Source: Myxococcus stipitatus (GTDB taxonomy: Bacteria > Myxococcota > Myxococcia > Myxococcales > Myxococcaceae). From it: a DNA stretch of 64,000 nt. Below, piece by piece: positions 7,516-16,348 of the stretch. The position numbers and the translations under genes were made by a program. The DNA lies in contig NZ_CP102770.1 of NCBI RefSeq assembly GCF_038561935.1, positions 2,108,001 through 2,172,000 of the forward strand. Reading direction: 5' to 3'. The number at the start of each line of letters is the position of its first letter. Position 1 is the stretch's first letter. The notes under the pieces are model-generated. The model did no database searches and was not told the DNA's origin. It saw nothing but the letters and a program-made list of their open reading frames with translations.

Positions 7516-8682
7516 CTACTCCTTGGGCGTGGCCGCGCGCTGCGTCTCGAGTGCCTCGCGGCTGAGCACGGGCGGCTGCGGGATGGGGAAGTTGCCCGGC
7601 GGGACGTTGGCGCGGAAGCCGTTGGCCAGGAAGCCCAGGACGAGCTGCGCGGGAGGCGGCCGGGTGCCCAGCGCGGCGCCACAGAGGTCGAGCCGGTCCA
7701 GGATGCGCGGACCGTCATGTCGCTCGTACCGGTTGCAGCTGCTGTCCACCGGGGCGCTCCGGTCCCGCTTCAGCTCGCGCGTCAGCCGGCCCCACTTCAT
7801 GGTGAGCTCCGCGGGCGTGATGCTGATGGTGACGGGGTCACTGCCCCAGACACCTTCGATGAGCGTCCGCGAGCCGCCCGCCCTGACCTTCAGCTCCACC
7901 GGGCGCTGGCCGAAGGTGCCCGTCACCTCGATGCCGTGCGCGTAGATCTCTTCCGAGAGGATGCTCACCCAGACGCCATCGGCCCGCTGGGTGTACGGCT
8001 TGTCGGCGGCGACGCGCCCGTTGTTGAACCAGACATCGCCCACCCGGCCGATGGGCACCTGGCTGTTCTTGGACACGGCCGTCGCCTCATCGAGGCCCGA
8101 GGGGCCCGAGCTGGCGACGAGGGGCCGTGAGGCGAGCAGGTCCGTCACCGCGACGGACGCGTCCACGACCTCGAAGCGCACGCCATCCAGCCACGCCTGG
8201 CCGGTGCCGCTCATGATGAGGCCCGCCATGATGGTGGTGGCCTCCTTGGGGACGTCCAGCACGACTTCGTAGCGCTTGCACCCGCGCGAGCCGACGAGCG
8301 CGCGCGACTGCATGTTGTCGAAGGCGAGCGGCTGCTTCGGGTCTGGCCCTTCCACGCGCATCCAGAGCCCCGCCCAGCCATCCACGTCCTTGACGCGCAT
8401 GGCGGCGGAGAAGCGCAGCCGCTTGCCGCGGTAGTCCTGCGCGCCGAAGGCCTGCATGAAGGTGCCGTAGCCCGCCTCGTCCGGCGTCAGCGAGCGGAGG
8501 TAGGCGCTGCGGCTGCCCTCGCAGGGCGAGGCGGTGTCCACGCCCGCCTCGTAACGCTTGGGGGCGCTCTCGGTGACGTACCAGCCCACCGGCAGCTTCG
8601 GGGTGCCGCCGGGCGACTGCGCCGCGGCCACCGGGGCGGCCAGGGCGAGCAGCAGGGCGGCGAGTTTCTTCCGGAAGTCCAT
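7516..8682 (-). CDS. Secreted hypothetical protein, carbohydrate-binding-like N-terminal domain
   Basis: 388 residues from ATG 8682; a GTG five codons upstream is possible, but GAGGACG then serves as the ribosome-binding site of the ATG. Signal peptide MDFRKKLAALLLALAAPVAAA, ending before QSPGG. Residues about 30-165 form a beta-rich domain with YLRSLTPDEAGYGTFMQAF and a closing GQAWLDGVRFEVVD, a pattern seen in carbohydrate-binding-module-like domains of many myxobacterial proteins. The rest has no recognised motif but contains two cysteines (SSCNRY, DLCGAALG). It is the last gene of an operon with an ECF sigma factor and an anti-sigma factor. Role unknown. Confidence 0.8.
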   Translation of the reverse strand: MDFRKKLAALLLALAAPVAAAQSPGGTPKLPVGWYVTESAPKRYEAGVDTASPCEGSRSAYLRSLTPDEAGYGTFMQAFGAQDYRGKRLRFSAAMRVKDVDGWAGLWMRVEGPDPKQPLAFDNMQSRALVGSRGCKRYEVVLDVPKEATTIMAGLIMSGTGQAWLDGVRFEVVDASVAVTDLLASRPLVASSGPSGLDEATAVSKNSQVPIGRVGDVWFNNGRVAADKPYTQRADGVWVSILSEEIYAHGIEVTGTFGQRPVELKVRAGGSRTLIEGVWGSDPVTISITPAELTMKWGRLTRELKRDRSAPVDSSCNRYERHDGPRILDRLDLCGAALGTRPPPAQLVLGFLANGFRANVPPGNFPIPQPPVLSREALETQRAATPKE

Positions 8683-8693
8683 GGCGGGCGTCC

Positions 8694-9239
8694 TCACAGC
8701 GACACGGGCCCGCGGGCATTGAACGCGCCCTCGGGGAGGCCCGTGCGGGCCTCATAACGGGGAACCTCGGCGATGCCTCCGGGGTTCATGACCAGATACC
8801 CTCGCTCTGTTGCCTTCCGTGTGCAGTCGTCCTGAGTGGCCAGGTCCGGGCAGGCCACGACATTCGTGGGGGCATCGTCCTCGTCCAGCTCCAGCGCCAC
8901 CGAGGGCGCGGTCGCATCCAGCGGCTTCGTGGGGGTGCTCCCTCGCGGGTTCTTGCTGGGGAGCATCACCAGCGCGAGCGAGGCCGCGATGGCCGCGATG
9001 GCCGCGCTCGTCAGGGTCTTCCGCCCGCTCCACGCGGCGGGACGCAGGACACGCTCCCGCTGGGGGACGCTGCTGGCGACCTCGGTGAGCTGCTCCGACA
9101 GAATCGCCTCTTCCTGAAGCAGCACGGCGCAAGGCTCACACTCCAGGGTGTGGGCCTCCAACGCCGCCGCCTTCTCCGGGGCCAAGGCGCCCAGGATGTA
9201 TTGCTCCGCGGAGTCGCGGGTCAGGTGGGGCTTAAGCAT
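8694..9239 (-). CDS. Anti-sigma factor, zinc-finger type, one membrane helix
   Basis: 181 residues from ATG 9239, which overlaps the end of the sigma gene by 8 bases, indicating translational coupling. The zinc-finger motif HTLECEPC (H-x3-C-x2-C) lies near 30-37, and a single hydrophobic helix (TSAAIAAIAASLALVML) near 75-91 places the C-terminus outside the membrane. The frame continues open upstream of the ATG but there is only shadow sequence of the sigma gene. The C-terminal domain (VACPDLATQDDCTRKATERGY) has two more cysteines. It should hold the partner sigma factor inactive until a signal arrives. Confidence 0.85.
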   Translation of the reverse strand: MLKPHLTRDSAEQYILGALAPEKAAALEAHTLECEPCAVLLQEEAILSEQLTEVASSVPQRERVLRPAAWSGRKTLTSAAIAAIAASLALVMLPSKNPRGSTPTKPLDATAPSVALELDEDDAPTNVVACPDLATQDDCTRKATERGYLVMNPGGIAEVPRYEARTGLPEGAFNARGPVSL

Positions 9240-9876
9240 GGGTCTCCTCCTCGAGCGCGGTCCGCAGCTTCTTGCGCACCTCGCACAGGATCTGCCGCAC
9301 GCGCTGGACGGACAGTCCGACACGGGCGGCGACTTCGGCATGGGGTAGCTCCTGGCCATCACAGGCCAGGAGGAACACGCTCCGCGCGCTCGGCGACACC
9401 TGGGCGAGCGCGGCGTGGGCGCGGGACAACTGCTCTTCGGAAAGCAATCGACGCTCGGCGGACACGGAAGGGTCCACCGGATGCTGCCGCTCGGGCAGCT
9501 CCTCCACCGCACCGGAGATGGACTCGCGCCGGGAGCGGCGGGCGTCGTCCGCGGCCAGGAAGGCCGCTTGGGTGAGGGCGAGGTTGGGCAGGCGCAGCTC
9601 CGTCAGCAGTCCGCGTTGCTGTTGTTGGATGAGCCGCGCCCATGTCTCCTGGGCCAGCTCATGCGCCCGGTCCACCCGGACGCCTCGGGCCAGGAGCGAT
9701 ACCACGACGCGGCGGTGGTGGCGCGCAACCAGTGCGTCCCACGCCGCCCGGTCGCCGGCCAGGGCCTTTCGCGCCAGGGCGTCCTCGTCAGACCCCCGCG
9801 CCGCCTCTTGCGGCTCTTCGGTATCCCTCGACAGTCGAAGCGTCGTCATCCGCAGGCCCTGCACGGCTGCACTCAT
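9232..9876 (-). CDS. ECF-type RNA polymerase sigma factor
   Basis: About 214 residues with the chosen ATG at 9876 (GGGAAGACGGC precedes it); an ATG at 9957 in the same frame would add 27 residues and cannot be excluded. Region 2 is visible in DALVARHHRRVVVSLLARG then HELAQETWARLIQ. Region 4 is LPHAEVAARVGLSVQRVRQI, a clear helix-turn-helix, near the end. The gene overlaps the anti-sigma gene that follows. Together with the secreted protein after that it forms a three-gene operon. Nothing directly shows the inducing signal. Confidence 0.85.
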   Translation of the reverse strand: MSAAVQGLRMTTLRLSRDTEEPQEAARGSDEDALARKALAGDRAAWDALVARHHRRVVVSLLARGVRVDRAHELAQETWARLIQQQQRGLLTELRLPNLALTQAAFLAADDARRSRRESISGAVEELPERQHPVDPSVSAERRLLSEEQLSRAHAALAQVSPSARSVFLLACDGQELPHAEVAARVGLSVQRVRQILCEVRKKLRTALEEETHA

Positions 9877-9999
9877 GCCGTCTTCCCGTCGCTCTGAATC
9901 GTAGCCGGGAGGCGGCCGCTCCCCGGTGTCCGGGTAACGTGTGTCCGTGACGGACATATCGCCGGAAACTCCGAGGATGTGCGGAGGGGTAGGCAAGGG

Positions 10000-10488
10000 T
10001 CAGTTCGTGGCGGGGCTTTCCCCCGAGGCCCAGGGGAGATTGGAGAGTCGGACCACACCCTGACAGCGCCCGCAGACGCGGTCCTGGCCGTCATAGACGC
10101 GGGCGGTGGCGAAGAGCAGGGTGAGGCCCTGGCTGTCGATTTCGGACTCCACGCGGAGGCGATCACCCGTGACGGGGCGCTCGAAGCTCATGGAGAGCTG
10201 GACGGTGGCGCAGCGGCGGCTGGGGTCCACCAGGGCGCCGCTGGTGCCGATGGCGAGGTCGAAGAGGGCGGCGAGGATGCCCCCGTTGACGGCCAGGGCG
10301 CTGCCCACGCCGCCCCGGTGCTCGGGGCGCAGCTCGGGGAGGGTGACGACGACCTTGTTGTGGCCCTCCGGGAAGGAGAGCCGGGCGCCGAAGTGACGCA
10401 GCGTGAGGCTCTGGTTGAAGAGCTCGGCGTAGCGGTCCAGGGCGGCCTGGGTGGGCCGTGCGGGAGGACCCGAGGAGGAGTCGGACAT
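10000..10488 (-). CDS. PaaI-family hotdog thioesterase
   Basis: 162 residues from ATG 10488. The hotdog fold is indicated by GGVGSALAVNGGILAALFDLAIGTSGAL near 68-95, where a small-residue-rich helix packs on the sheet, and by the strand VQLSMSFERPVTGDRLRVE. This family cleaves acyl-CoA or aryl-CoA thioesters. The usual catalytic HGG is replaced here by VNGG, so the substrate class is uncertain. It is single, divergent from the helicase gene and 125 bases apart from it. The sequence before the start contains a short palindrome GGCCTATATAGCC-like, of unknown meaning. Confidence 0.78.
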   Translation of the reverse strand: MSDSSSGPPARPTQAALDRYAELFNQSLTLRHFGARLSFPEGHNKVVVTLPELRPEHRGGVGSALAVNGGILAALFDLAIGTSGALVDPSRRCATVQLSMSFERPVTGDRLRVESEIDSQGLTLLFATARVYDGQDRVCGRCQGVVRLSNLPWASGESPATN

Positions 10489-10613
10489 GGCGTTACGGCC
10501 TATATAGCCGAGCGCGAAAAGCCAGGGGACCGGCCGACCGGACGCGGATGGTGGAAGGACGCCCACCCGGCGGCGAAAGACGTTAGAAGCAGAGGTTCCC
10601 TCGAGAGTCTCCC

Positions 10614-12923
10614 GTGAACGCCCACGAATCCGCCCTCCTCGAAGACCTGAATCCCCCCCAGCGCGAGGCCGTGCTCCACATCGGCGGCCCGCTGCTCGTC
10701 CTGTCGGGCGCCGGCAGCGGCAAGACGCGCGTCATCACCCGCCGGGTGGCGTACCTGGTGAAGGTCCACGAGGTCTTCCCCTGGCGCATCCTGGCCGTGA
10801 CGTTCACCAACAAGGCCGCGCGGGAGATGCGCGAGCGCCTGGTGCAGCTGCTGGGACGCCAGGCGAACGACCTGGTGGTGAGCACGTTCCACTCGGCGGC
10901 GGCCATGATCCTGCGTCGCGAGGCGGAGCACGTGGGGCTCACCCGCTCGTTCGTCATCTACGACGACGGGGACCAGCTCAACGTGGTGAAGCGGGCGATG
11001 CGGGAGGCGGGCCTGGAGCAGTCCATGCAGCCCCGCGACATCCTGAGCCGCATCGACCAGGAGAAGAACGCGGCGCGGCTCCCCGAGGACATGGAGGTGG
11101 AGCCCGGCGACGAGCGCGGCATGCTGGTGCGCAAGGTGTATCACGCGTACCAGGAGCGCCTGCGCGCGGCCAACGCCGTGGACTTCGGCGACCTGCTGCT
11201 CCTCCTGGTGTCGCTGTTCCGCAAGCGGCCGGAGGTGCTGGAGAACTACCGGCGCCGCTTCCACCACGTGCTGGTGGACGAGTTCCAGGACACCAACCCC
11301 GTGCAGTACGCGCTCCTGAAGCAGCTGGCCCCGCCGCCGTCCGCGAACCTCGTGGTGGTGGGCGACGATGACCAGTCCATCTACCGCTGGCGCGGCGCGG
11401 ACGTGGACAACATCCTCAACTTCCCGCGCCAATACCCCGGCGCGAAGGTGGTCAAGCTCGAGCAGAACTACCGCTCGGACCGCAACATCCTGGATGCCGC
11501 CTACGAGGTCATCCGGAAGAACACGCGCCGGATGGACAAGAAGCTGTGGTCCGACCGGCCCGCCGGCCAGACGCTGCAGCTGATGCTCAACCGCGACGAG
11601 CGGATGGAGGCGCAGGAGGTGGCGAGGCAGATTCTCGCCCTCCAGCGTGAGGGCTTCATCAAGTACTCCAGCATGGCGGTCTTCTACCGGGTGAACGCGC
11701 AGAGCCGCGTGCTGGAAGAGGGGCTGCGGCTGGCGCGAGTCCCCTACACGCTGGTGAGCGGGCGCAGCTTCTACGACCGCGCGGAAGTGCGCGACGCCTC
11801 CGCGTACCTGCGGCTGATGGTGAATCCGCGCTCGGACGCGGACCTCCTGCGCATCATCAACACGCCGGCGCGCGGCATTGGCGACACCACGGTGGAGCGG
11901 CTGACGGACCACGCCAACACCCAGGGGAAGAGCCTGTACGAGGTGCTCTCCGAGCCCGAGCGTGTCCCCGCGCTGAACAGCACCGCGGTGAAGCGGCTGC
12001 GCACGTTCCACGGGTTGCTGAAGACGCTGCACGACTTCGCCCAGGGCACGACGGACGCGGCCAGCGCGGTGGACGAGATGCTTCGCGAGACGAAGCTCGT
12101 CGAGACGCTGGTGGCGGAAGGCAGCGACGAGTCGAACACGCGCGCGGAGAACCTTCGCGAGTTCCTGGGCGCGGCGCAGGAGTTCGACCTGAACCGCGCG
12201 GCGGCGGCGGTGGCCGCGGCGTCCCAGCCCCGCGAGGAGGTTCCTCCGGAGGTGGATGCCGCTCCGCTGTCGGCGGATACCCCGCCGCTGCAGGCGTTCC
12301 TCGAGCAGATCTCCCTGGTGGGCGACGCGGACGCCGAAGTGGGGGAGGGCCGCGTGGCGCTGATGACCCTCCACGCCGCCAAGGGCCTGGAGTTCGACGC
12401 GGTGTTCCTCACGGGCTTGGAGGACGGCGTCTTCCCGCACTCGCGAGCGCTCAAGGGGGAGGACCCGGACAACGGCGAGGAGATGGCCGAGGAGCGGCGC
12501 CTCTGCTACGTGGGCTTCACGCGGGCGCGCAAGCGGCTCTTCGTGAGCCTGGCGCAGTGCCGCTCGCTGTTCGGGGAGCTGCGCTACAACCCGCCCAGCC
12601 GCTTCCTGCGGGACGTGCCTCCGGCCTTGTTCGGCATCAGCGAGCAGGACGTGCCGGAGCCTCCCCGCGCCGTGGCGACGCCGCCGCGCAAGCGCACATG
12701 GGATGACGACGACGGTCCACGCATCGACCGCTCCTATTCACAGACGTCGGACATGGACTCGGTGAGCGGCGACGTGCGCGGCATGCGCGTGCGCCACGAG
12801 CAGTTCGGCGTGGGCCGAATCGTCGCCACGGATGGGACGGGACCCAATGCGAAGGTGACGGTGGAGTTCGGAGGCGCCGTGGGCCTCAAGCGTGTCATCG
12901 CCCGCTTCTTGATGCCGGGCTAG
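10614..12923 (+). CDS. pcrA: UvrD/PcrA-family superfamily I DNA helicase
   Basis: 769 residues from GTG 10614. Motif Q/I at the N-terminus (LNPPQREAVLHIGGPLLVLSGAGSGKTR would be one run; the key residues are the Walker A GAGSGKT near 36-42). Motif II is VDEFQDTN near 222-229, motif III is GDDDQSIYRWRGA near 250, motif IV is EQNYRS, and motif V/VI lies in MTLHAAKGLEF and VGFTRARKRL. The C-terminal tail (GMRVRHEQFGVGRIV) is the Tudor-like module of PcrA. The enzyme unwinds DNA 3' to 5' in repair and removes recombinase or polymerase from DNA. UvrD versus PcrA cannot be separated safely by eye. The gene stands alone, with a Y RNA immediately downstream on the other strand. Confidence 0.93.
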   Translation: MNAHESALLEDLNPPQREAVLHIGGPLLVLSGAGSGKTRVITRRVAYLVKVHEVFPWRILAVTFTNKAAREMRERLVQLLGRQANDLVVSTFHSAAAMILRREAEHVGLTRSFVIYDDGDQLNVVKRAMREAGLEQSMQPRDILSRIDQEKNAARLPEDMEVEPGDERGMLVRKVYHAYQERLRAANAVDFGDLLLLLVSLFRKRPEVLENYRRRFHHVLVDEFQDTNPVQYALLKQLAPPPSANLVVVGDDDQSIYRWRGADVDNILNFPRQYPGAKVVKLEQNYRSDRNILDAAYEVIRKNTRRMDKKLWSDRPAGQTLQLMLNRDERMEAQEVARQILALQREGFIKYSSMAVFYRVNAQSRVLEEGLRLARVPYTLVSGRSFYDRAEVRDASAYLRLMVNPRSDADLLRIINTPARGIGDTTVERLTDHANTQGKSLYEVLSEPERVPALNSTAVKRLRTFHGLLKTLHDFAQGTTDAASAVDEMLRETKLVETLVAEGSDESNTRAENLREFLGAAQEFDLNRAAAAVAAASQPREEVPPEVDAAPLSADTPPLQAFLEQISLVGDADAEVGEGRVALMTLHAAKGLEFDAVFLTGLEDGVFPHSRALKGEDPDNGEEMAEERRLCYVGFTRARKRLFVSLAQCRSLFGELRYNPPSRFLRDVPPALFGISEQDVPEPPRAVATPPRKRTWDDDDGPRIDRSYSQTSDMDSVSGDVRGMRVRHEQFGVGRIVATDGTGPNAKVTVEFGGAVGLKRVIARFLMPG

Positions 12924-12933
12924 CGACGACGGG

Positions 12934-13093
12934 GAAAAGGAGTCCGCACCCGAGTGAGAAAGCCAGCAGGGAACCTGCCAGATTCATGTCTGGTGCCTTT
13001 GACCACTCGGCCATCCCTCCCCAGTGGCGGAGGGAGCTGGATTCGAACCAGCGAAGTCGGGGCGTGTAGGGCTTCTTCTGCCGGGTGCGGATG
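12934..13093 (-). ncRNA. Y-RNA-like (Yrl) ncRNA 3, class-II-tRNA-like variant
   Basis: Minus strand. A perfect 9-bp outer helix (13082-13090 with 12944-12952) is followed by the same 3x3 internal loop as the other copies (13079-13081 / 12953-12955) and an inner helix 13070-13078 with 12956-12964, with one mismatch. Inside: T arm GCTGG-TTCGAAT-CCAGC (about 13036-13052), a 7-bp acceptor-like stem (TCCCTCC/GGAGGGA) with a short closing loop, a D arm with TGG in the loop, and an anticodon-like arm with 5-bp stem and 6-base loop (12978-12993). An extra GCAGG/CCTGC hairpin resembles the long variable arm of serine tRNAs. A short T run (CCTTTTCCCC) follows. It is 10 kb away from the Ro60-like gene, behind the helicase gene. 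Confidence 0.8.
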
Positions 13094-13158
13094 CGGGAAA
13101 TGACGGCGGCTGCCGACGAAGCCTGACGGCATGGCTCGCGACGTCCACGCTCGAGCGG

Positions 13159-14259
13159 TCAGGGCCGCTCAGGTGGGCGCAGCTTCCACGAGAGGACGCG
13201 CCCGTCCCTTCCCAGCACGAACACCTGCTCCCCGATGACGACGGGCTGGGAGCGCAGGGCGGTATCCGTGCGAAGGGAGAAGGCGCGCTCCCAGGTGGGC
13301 CGCTTCAGCGCCACCAGCCGCCCCTGCCGCCCTTGGGTGGGGACCAGCAGCACCTCCCCATGGACCTCCGCGACCGTGGTGGTGAGCAGGTCGGGCAGGT
13401 CCACCCGGGCCACTTCCTGCCCGGTCGCCGGGTCGAGCCCCAACACCAGTGGCGACTCCTCCTTGCGCGCGCCCACCCACAGCACCCCCAAGGCGGACGA
13501 CGGCGGTCCGGTGAGCTCCTCCGAGAAGCCCTTCTCCCACAGCGGTGTCCCGTCCTTCGCCTGCAGGGCCCAGACGCGCTTGTCCCGCGTGCTGGCGTAG
13601 AGGACGTCCCCCTGCACCGCGAGCCCCTGCACGTTCCGGAGCTCCCGGTGCCAGGCGAGCCCGCCATCCTCCGGGGACAGGGCCCTCAGGCCCACGTCGC
13701 CGAGCGCCACGACGAGCCTTCCTCCCGCGAGGACGGGGGCGGGGAGCCCTCGGCGGGTGTCCAGGTGGGCCTCGTCGGGCTTGGGCGGCGGAGCCCTCCA
13801 GCGGACCTTGCCGGTGTCCACCGCGAGGGCTCGCACCGCCCCGTCCGGAGCCACCACATACACGGCGGTCCCCTCCGGAGAAGTCACGAGGGGGGTGAGG
13901 ACAGGGGGCTCTCCGGTGAGCCTCCACTGCTCGGTGCCGTTCGAGAGCGCCAGGCGCACCAGGTCCCCGGCCACGGTGCCAGCGATGACACTGTCCCCCG
14001 CCACCACGGGCCGGGTGGCCACCTCCCTCCCCAGGGCCACCCTCCAGACGATGCCGCCGCTGGGGTCCAGTCGCACCACCGCGCCGGCCTCGTTGCCGGT
14101 GAGGACCCCGTCTGGCAGGGGCGTCAGCCCCGCCCGGGAGGATGCATCGGTGGAGGTCCGGAAGGCCGTCTCCGCGGGCTCCCGGCATCCCACGGCCATC
14201 ACCAGTGCCAGGGCGACCGCGAGGAGGGGGGGCCTGCATGGACACGTACGGGGCGACAT
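13159..14259 (-). CDS. PQQ-like beta-propeller lipoprotein
   Basis: 366 residues with a lipoprotein signal (hydrophobic PPLLAVALALVMAVGC, cysteine at 25). The mature part is a series of about seven beta-propeller blades with the repeating pattern GxVVRLDPSGGIVWR, GDLVRLALSNGTEQWR, GAVRALAVDTGKVRWR, KRVWALQAKDGTPLWE and LVLGLDPATGQEVAR; the AxxxxTGxxxW core is that of PQQ/BamB-like repeats. BamB in other bacteria belongs to the outer-membrane protein assembly complex, but many propeller lipoproteins have other roles and no bam gene is adjacent. It is divergent from adenosine deaminase, 35 bases between starts, so the promoters must overlap. Confidence 0.85.
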   Translation of the reverse strand: MSPRTCPCRPPLLAVALALVMAVGCREPAETAFRTSTDASSRAGLTPLPDGVLTGNEAGAVVRLDPSGGIVWRVALGREVATRPVVAGDSVIAGTVAGDLVRLALSNGTEQWRLTGEPPVLTPLVTSPEGTAVYVVAPDGAVRALAVDTGKVRWRAPPPKPDEAHLDTRRGLPAPVLAGGRLVVALGDVGLRALSPEDGGLAWHRELRNVQGLAVQGDVLYASTRDKRVWALQAKDGTPLWEKGFSEELTGPPSSALGVLWVGARKEESPLVLGLDPATGQEVARVDLPDLLTTTVAEVHGEVLLVPTQGRQGRLVALKRPTWERAFSLRTDTALRSQPVVIGEQVFVLGRDGRVLSWKLRPPERP

Positions 14260-14294
14260 GGTTTGGAGGATGGCGTAAGGAAGGAGATTCGACC

Positions 14295-15458
14295 ATGCCC
14301 ACGATTCGCGACGACGAGATTCCCAACGCTACCGGCATCCCCTCCGGGGCCCGGCGGACGGACCTGGTTCCGCCTCCCACGCTGGCGGTGACCGAAGAGC
14401 TGCTCCACGCCCTTCCCAAGACGGACCTGCACTGCCACCTGGATGGCTCGATGCGGGTGAAGACCATCCTGGAGCTCGCCGAGCAGCAGAAGGTCAAGCT
14501 GCCCGCGGACACCGAGGATGGCCTGGCCAAGGCCATCCACATGGGCGAGGTCTGCAAGAGCCTGGAGGAGTACCTCGTCGCGTTCGATGTGACGCTCTCC
14601 GTGCTCCAGACGGCGGACGCGCTCTACCGCGCGGCCTATGAGCTGGCGGTGGACGCGGCGGCGGAGAACGTGCGCTGGCTGGAGGTGCGCTACTCGCCCG
14701 CGCTGCACCTGCAGAAGGGCCTGAAGATGACGACGGTCATCGACTCGGTGCTCGAGGGCCTGCGCGTCGCCAAGCGCGAGACGGGCATCAAGTGCGGCGT
14801 CATCGTCTGCGGCATCCGCCACATCAACCCGCAGACGTCCATGCGGCTGGCGGAGCTCGCGGTGGCGTACAAGAACCGCGGCGTCATCGGCTTCGACCTC
14901 GCGGGCGCCGAGGCCAGCTTCCCCGCGAAGGACCACAAGGACGCCTTCCAGCTCATCCTCAAGAACAACGTCAATTGCACCGCCCACGCGGGCGAGGCGT
15001 ACGGCCCCGAGTCCATCTCCCAGGCCATCCACAACCTGGGCTCGCACCGCATCGGCCACGGCACGCGGCTGCGCGAGGACGGGGACCTGCTCAACTACGT
15101 CAACGACCACCGCATCCCGCTGGAGGTCTGCCCCACGTCCAACGTGCAGACGGGCGCGGTGTCCAGCCTCGCGGCGCACCCGCTGAAGTTCTACTTCGAC
15201 TACGGCCTGCGGGTGACCATCAACACCGACAACCGCCTCATCACCGACACCACGGTGACGAAGGAGCTCTGGATCGCGCACAAGGAGCTGGGCCTGTCGC
15301 TGGACGACCTGACCACCATCATCGTCTCCGGCTTCAAGAGCGCCTTCCTTCCGTTCCGCGAGAAGCAGGACGTGCTGCACGCGGTGAACGAGGAGATCTC
15401 CAGGACGCTGGCCGCCTTCGACAAGAAGCGGCACGTGTCGGTGATGCAGCCCGGGTGA
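14295..15458 (+). CDS. add: Adenosine deaminase
   Basis: 387 residues from ATG 14295, behind AAGGAAGGAG. Metal-site motifs of the adenosine deaminase/AMP deaminase family are all in order: HCHLDGS near 48-54 (HxH), HAGE near 230-233, SHRIGHGTR near 249-257 and TDN near 311. The enzyme converts adenosine to inosine with zinc. In most family members the last motif is TDDP; here it is TDNR, which keeps the first aspartate. Length is close to the family norm (about 340) plus a short N-terminal extension. Followed on the same strand by an SDR gene (110-base gap) and then rtcB. Confidence 0.92.
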   Translation: MPTIRDDEIPNATGIPSGARRTDLVPPPTLAVTEELLHALPKTDLHCHLDGSMRVKTILELAEQQKVKLPADTEDGLAKAIHMGEVCKSLEEYLVAFDVTLSVLQTADALYRAAYELAVDAAAENVRWLEVRYSPALHLQKGLKMTTVIDSVLEGLRVAKRETGIKCGVIVCGIRHINPQTSMRLAELAVAYKNRGVIGFDLAGAEASFPAKDHKDAFQLILKNNVNCTAHAGEAYGPESISQAIHNLGSHRIGHGTRLREDGDLLNYVNDHRIPLEVCPTSNVQTGAVSSLAAHPLKFYFDYGLRVTINTDNRLITDTTVTKELWIAHKELGLSLDDLTTIIVSGFKSAFLPFREKQDVLHAVNEEISRTLAAFDKKRHVSVMQPG

Positions 15459-15568
15459 TGACGTAGCCCTCGCTTCGAGCGGCGCGGTGTCATCGGCTCC
15501 GCGCCGTCAGGTGTACCGGGGACTCTCGGGGGAGAGTCCCAGGTGTCTTGGTCCGGAGGGTGGCGCAC

Positions 15569-16348
15569 ATGGACTTGGAGTTGAGTGGCAAGGTGGTGTT
15601 GGTGACGGGCAGCTCGGACGGGCTGGGGGCGGCGGTGGCCCGGCGGCTCGTTCGGGAGGGGGCTCGCGTCGCCCTCTGTGCCCGGGGGGCGGAGCGGCTG
15701 GAGGCGACCGCGGCGGCGCTGAGGGCCGAAGGTGGGGACGTGCTCGCGATGCAGGCGGACGTGTCCAAGGCCTACGAGCTGGAGCACTTCGTGGACGCCG
15801 CGCAAGCGCGGTGGGGCAGGGTGGACGGGCTCGTGAACAACGCGGGCTCGGCGGCGGGAAAGCCCTTCGCCTCGGTGACGGACGCGGAGTGGGAAGCGGA
15901 CCTGCAGCTCAAGTTGTTCGCGGCCGTGCGCGCGTCGCGCCATGTGCTGCCTCACCTGAGCGCGTCTGGCGGCGGGTCCATCGTCAACGTGCTGTCGATT
16001 CGCGCGAAGGAGCCTGGTGCGCAGTCCACGCCGTCCTCGGTGACTCGCGCGGCGGGCATGGCGCTCATGAAGGCGCTGTCCAAGGAGCTCGGGCCGCGCG
16101 ACATCCGCGTGAATGCCGTGCTCGTGGGCATGATTGAGAGCGGCCAGTGGGAGAAGCGGGCACAGAAGGCCGGCAAGCCGCTGGCGGAGATTCAGGCGGA
16201 GCTGGCGCGCAACGCGGGCGTCCCCCTGGGCCGCATCGGCAAGCCGGAGGAGTTCGCGGACGTGGTGGCCTTCCTGCTGTCGCCCCGCGCGGGCTACATC
16301 AGCGGCACGGCCATCAACGTCGATGGTGGGTTGTCCGGCGCGGTGTAG
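15569..16348 (+). CDS. SDR-family oxidoreductase with altered catalytic residues
   Basis: 259 residues from ATG 15569 (GGAGG nine bases before; an upstream TTG is less likely). Nucleotide-binding motif TGSSDGLGAAVARRL near 14-28, NNAGS near 91-95, and a C-terminal ISGTAINVDGGLS typical of FabG-like reductases. The catalytic Tyr-x3-Lys is not present: the aligned segment reads PSSVTRAAGMALMKAL, so Tyr and Lys appear to be Ser and Arg. A subgroup of FabG-like SDRs shares this feature, so it may use a different mechanism or be non-catalytic. Substrate unknown. Possibly transcribed with adenosine deaminase upstream. Confidence 0.85.
   Translation: MDLELSGKVVLVTGSSDGLGAAVARRLVREGARVALCARGAERLEATAAALRAEGGDVLAMQADVSKAYELEHFVDAAQARWGRVDGLVNNAGSAAGKPFASVTDAEWEADLQLKLFAAVRASRHVLPHLSASGGGSIVNVLSIRAKEPGAQSTPSSVTRAAGMALMKALSKELGPRDIRVNAVLVGMIESGQWEKRAQKAGKPLAEIQAELARNAGVPLGRIGKPEEFADVVAFLLSPRAGYISGTAINVDGGLSGAV

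Noticed and set aside
10500..12440. A 646-codon minus-strand frame
   Set aside because: Shadow of the helicase gene.
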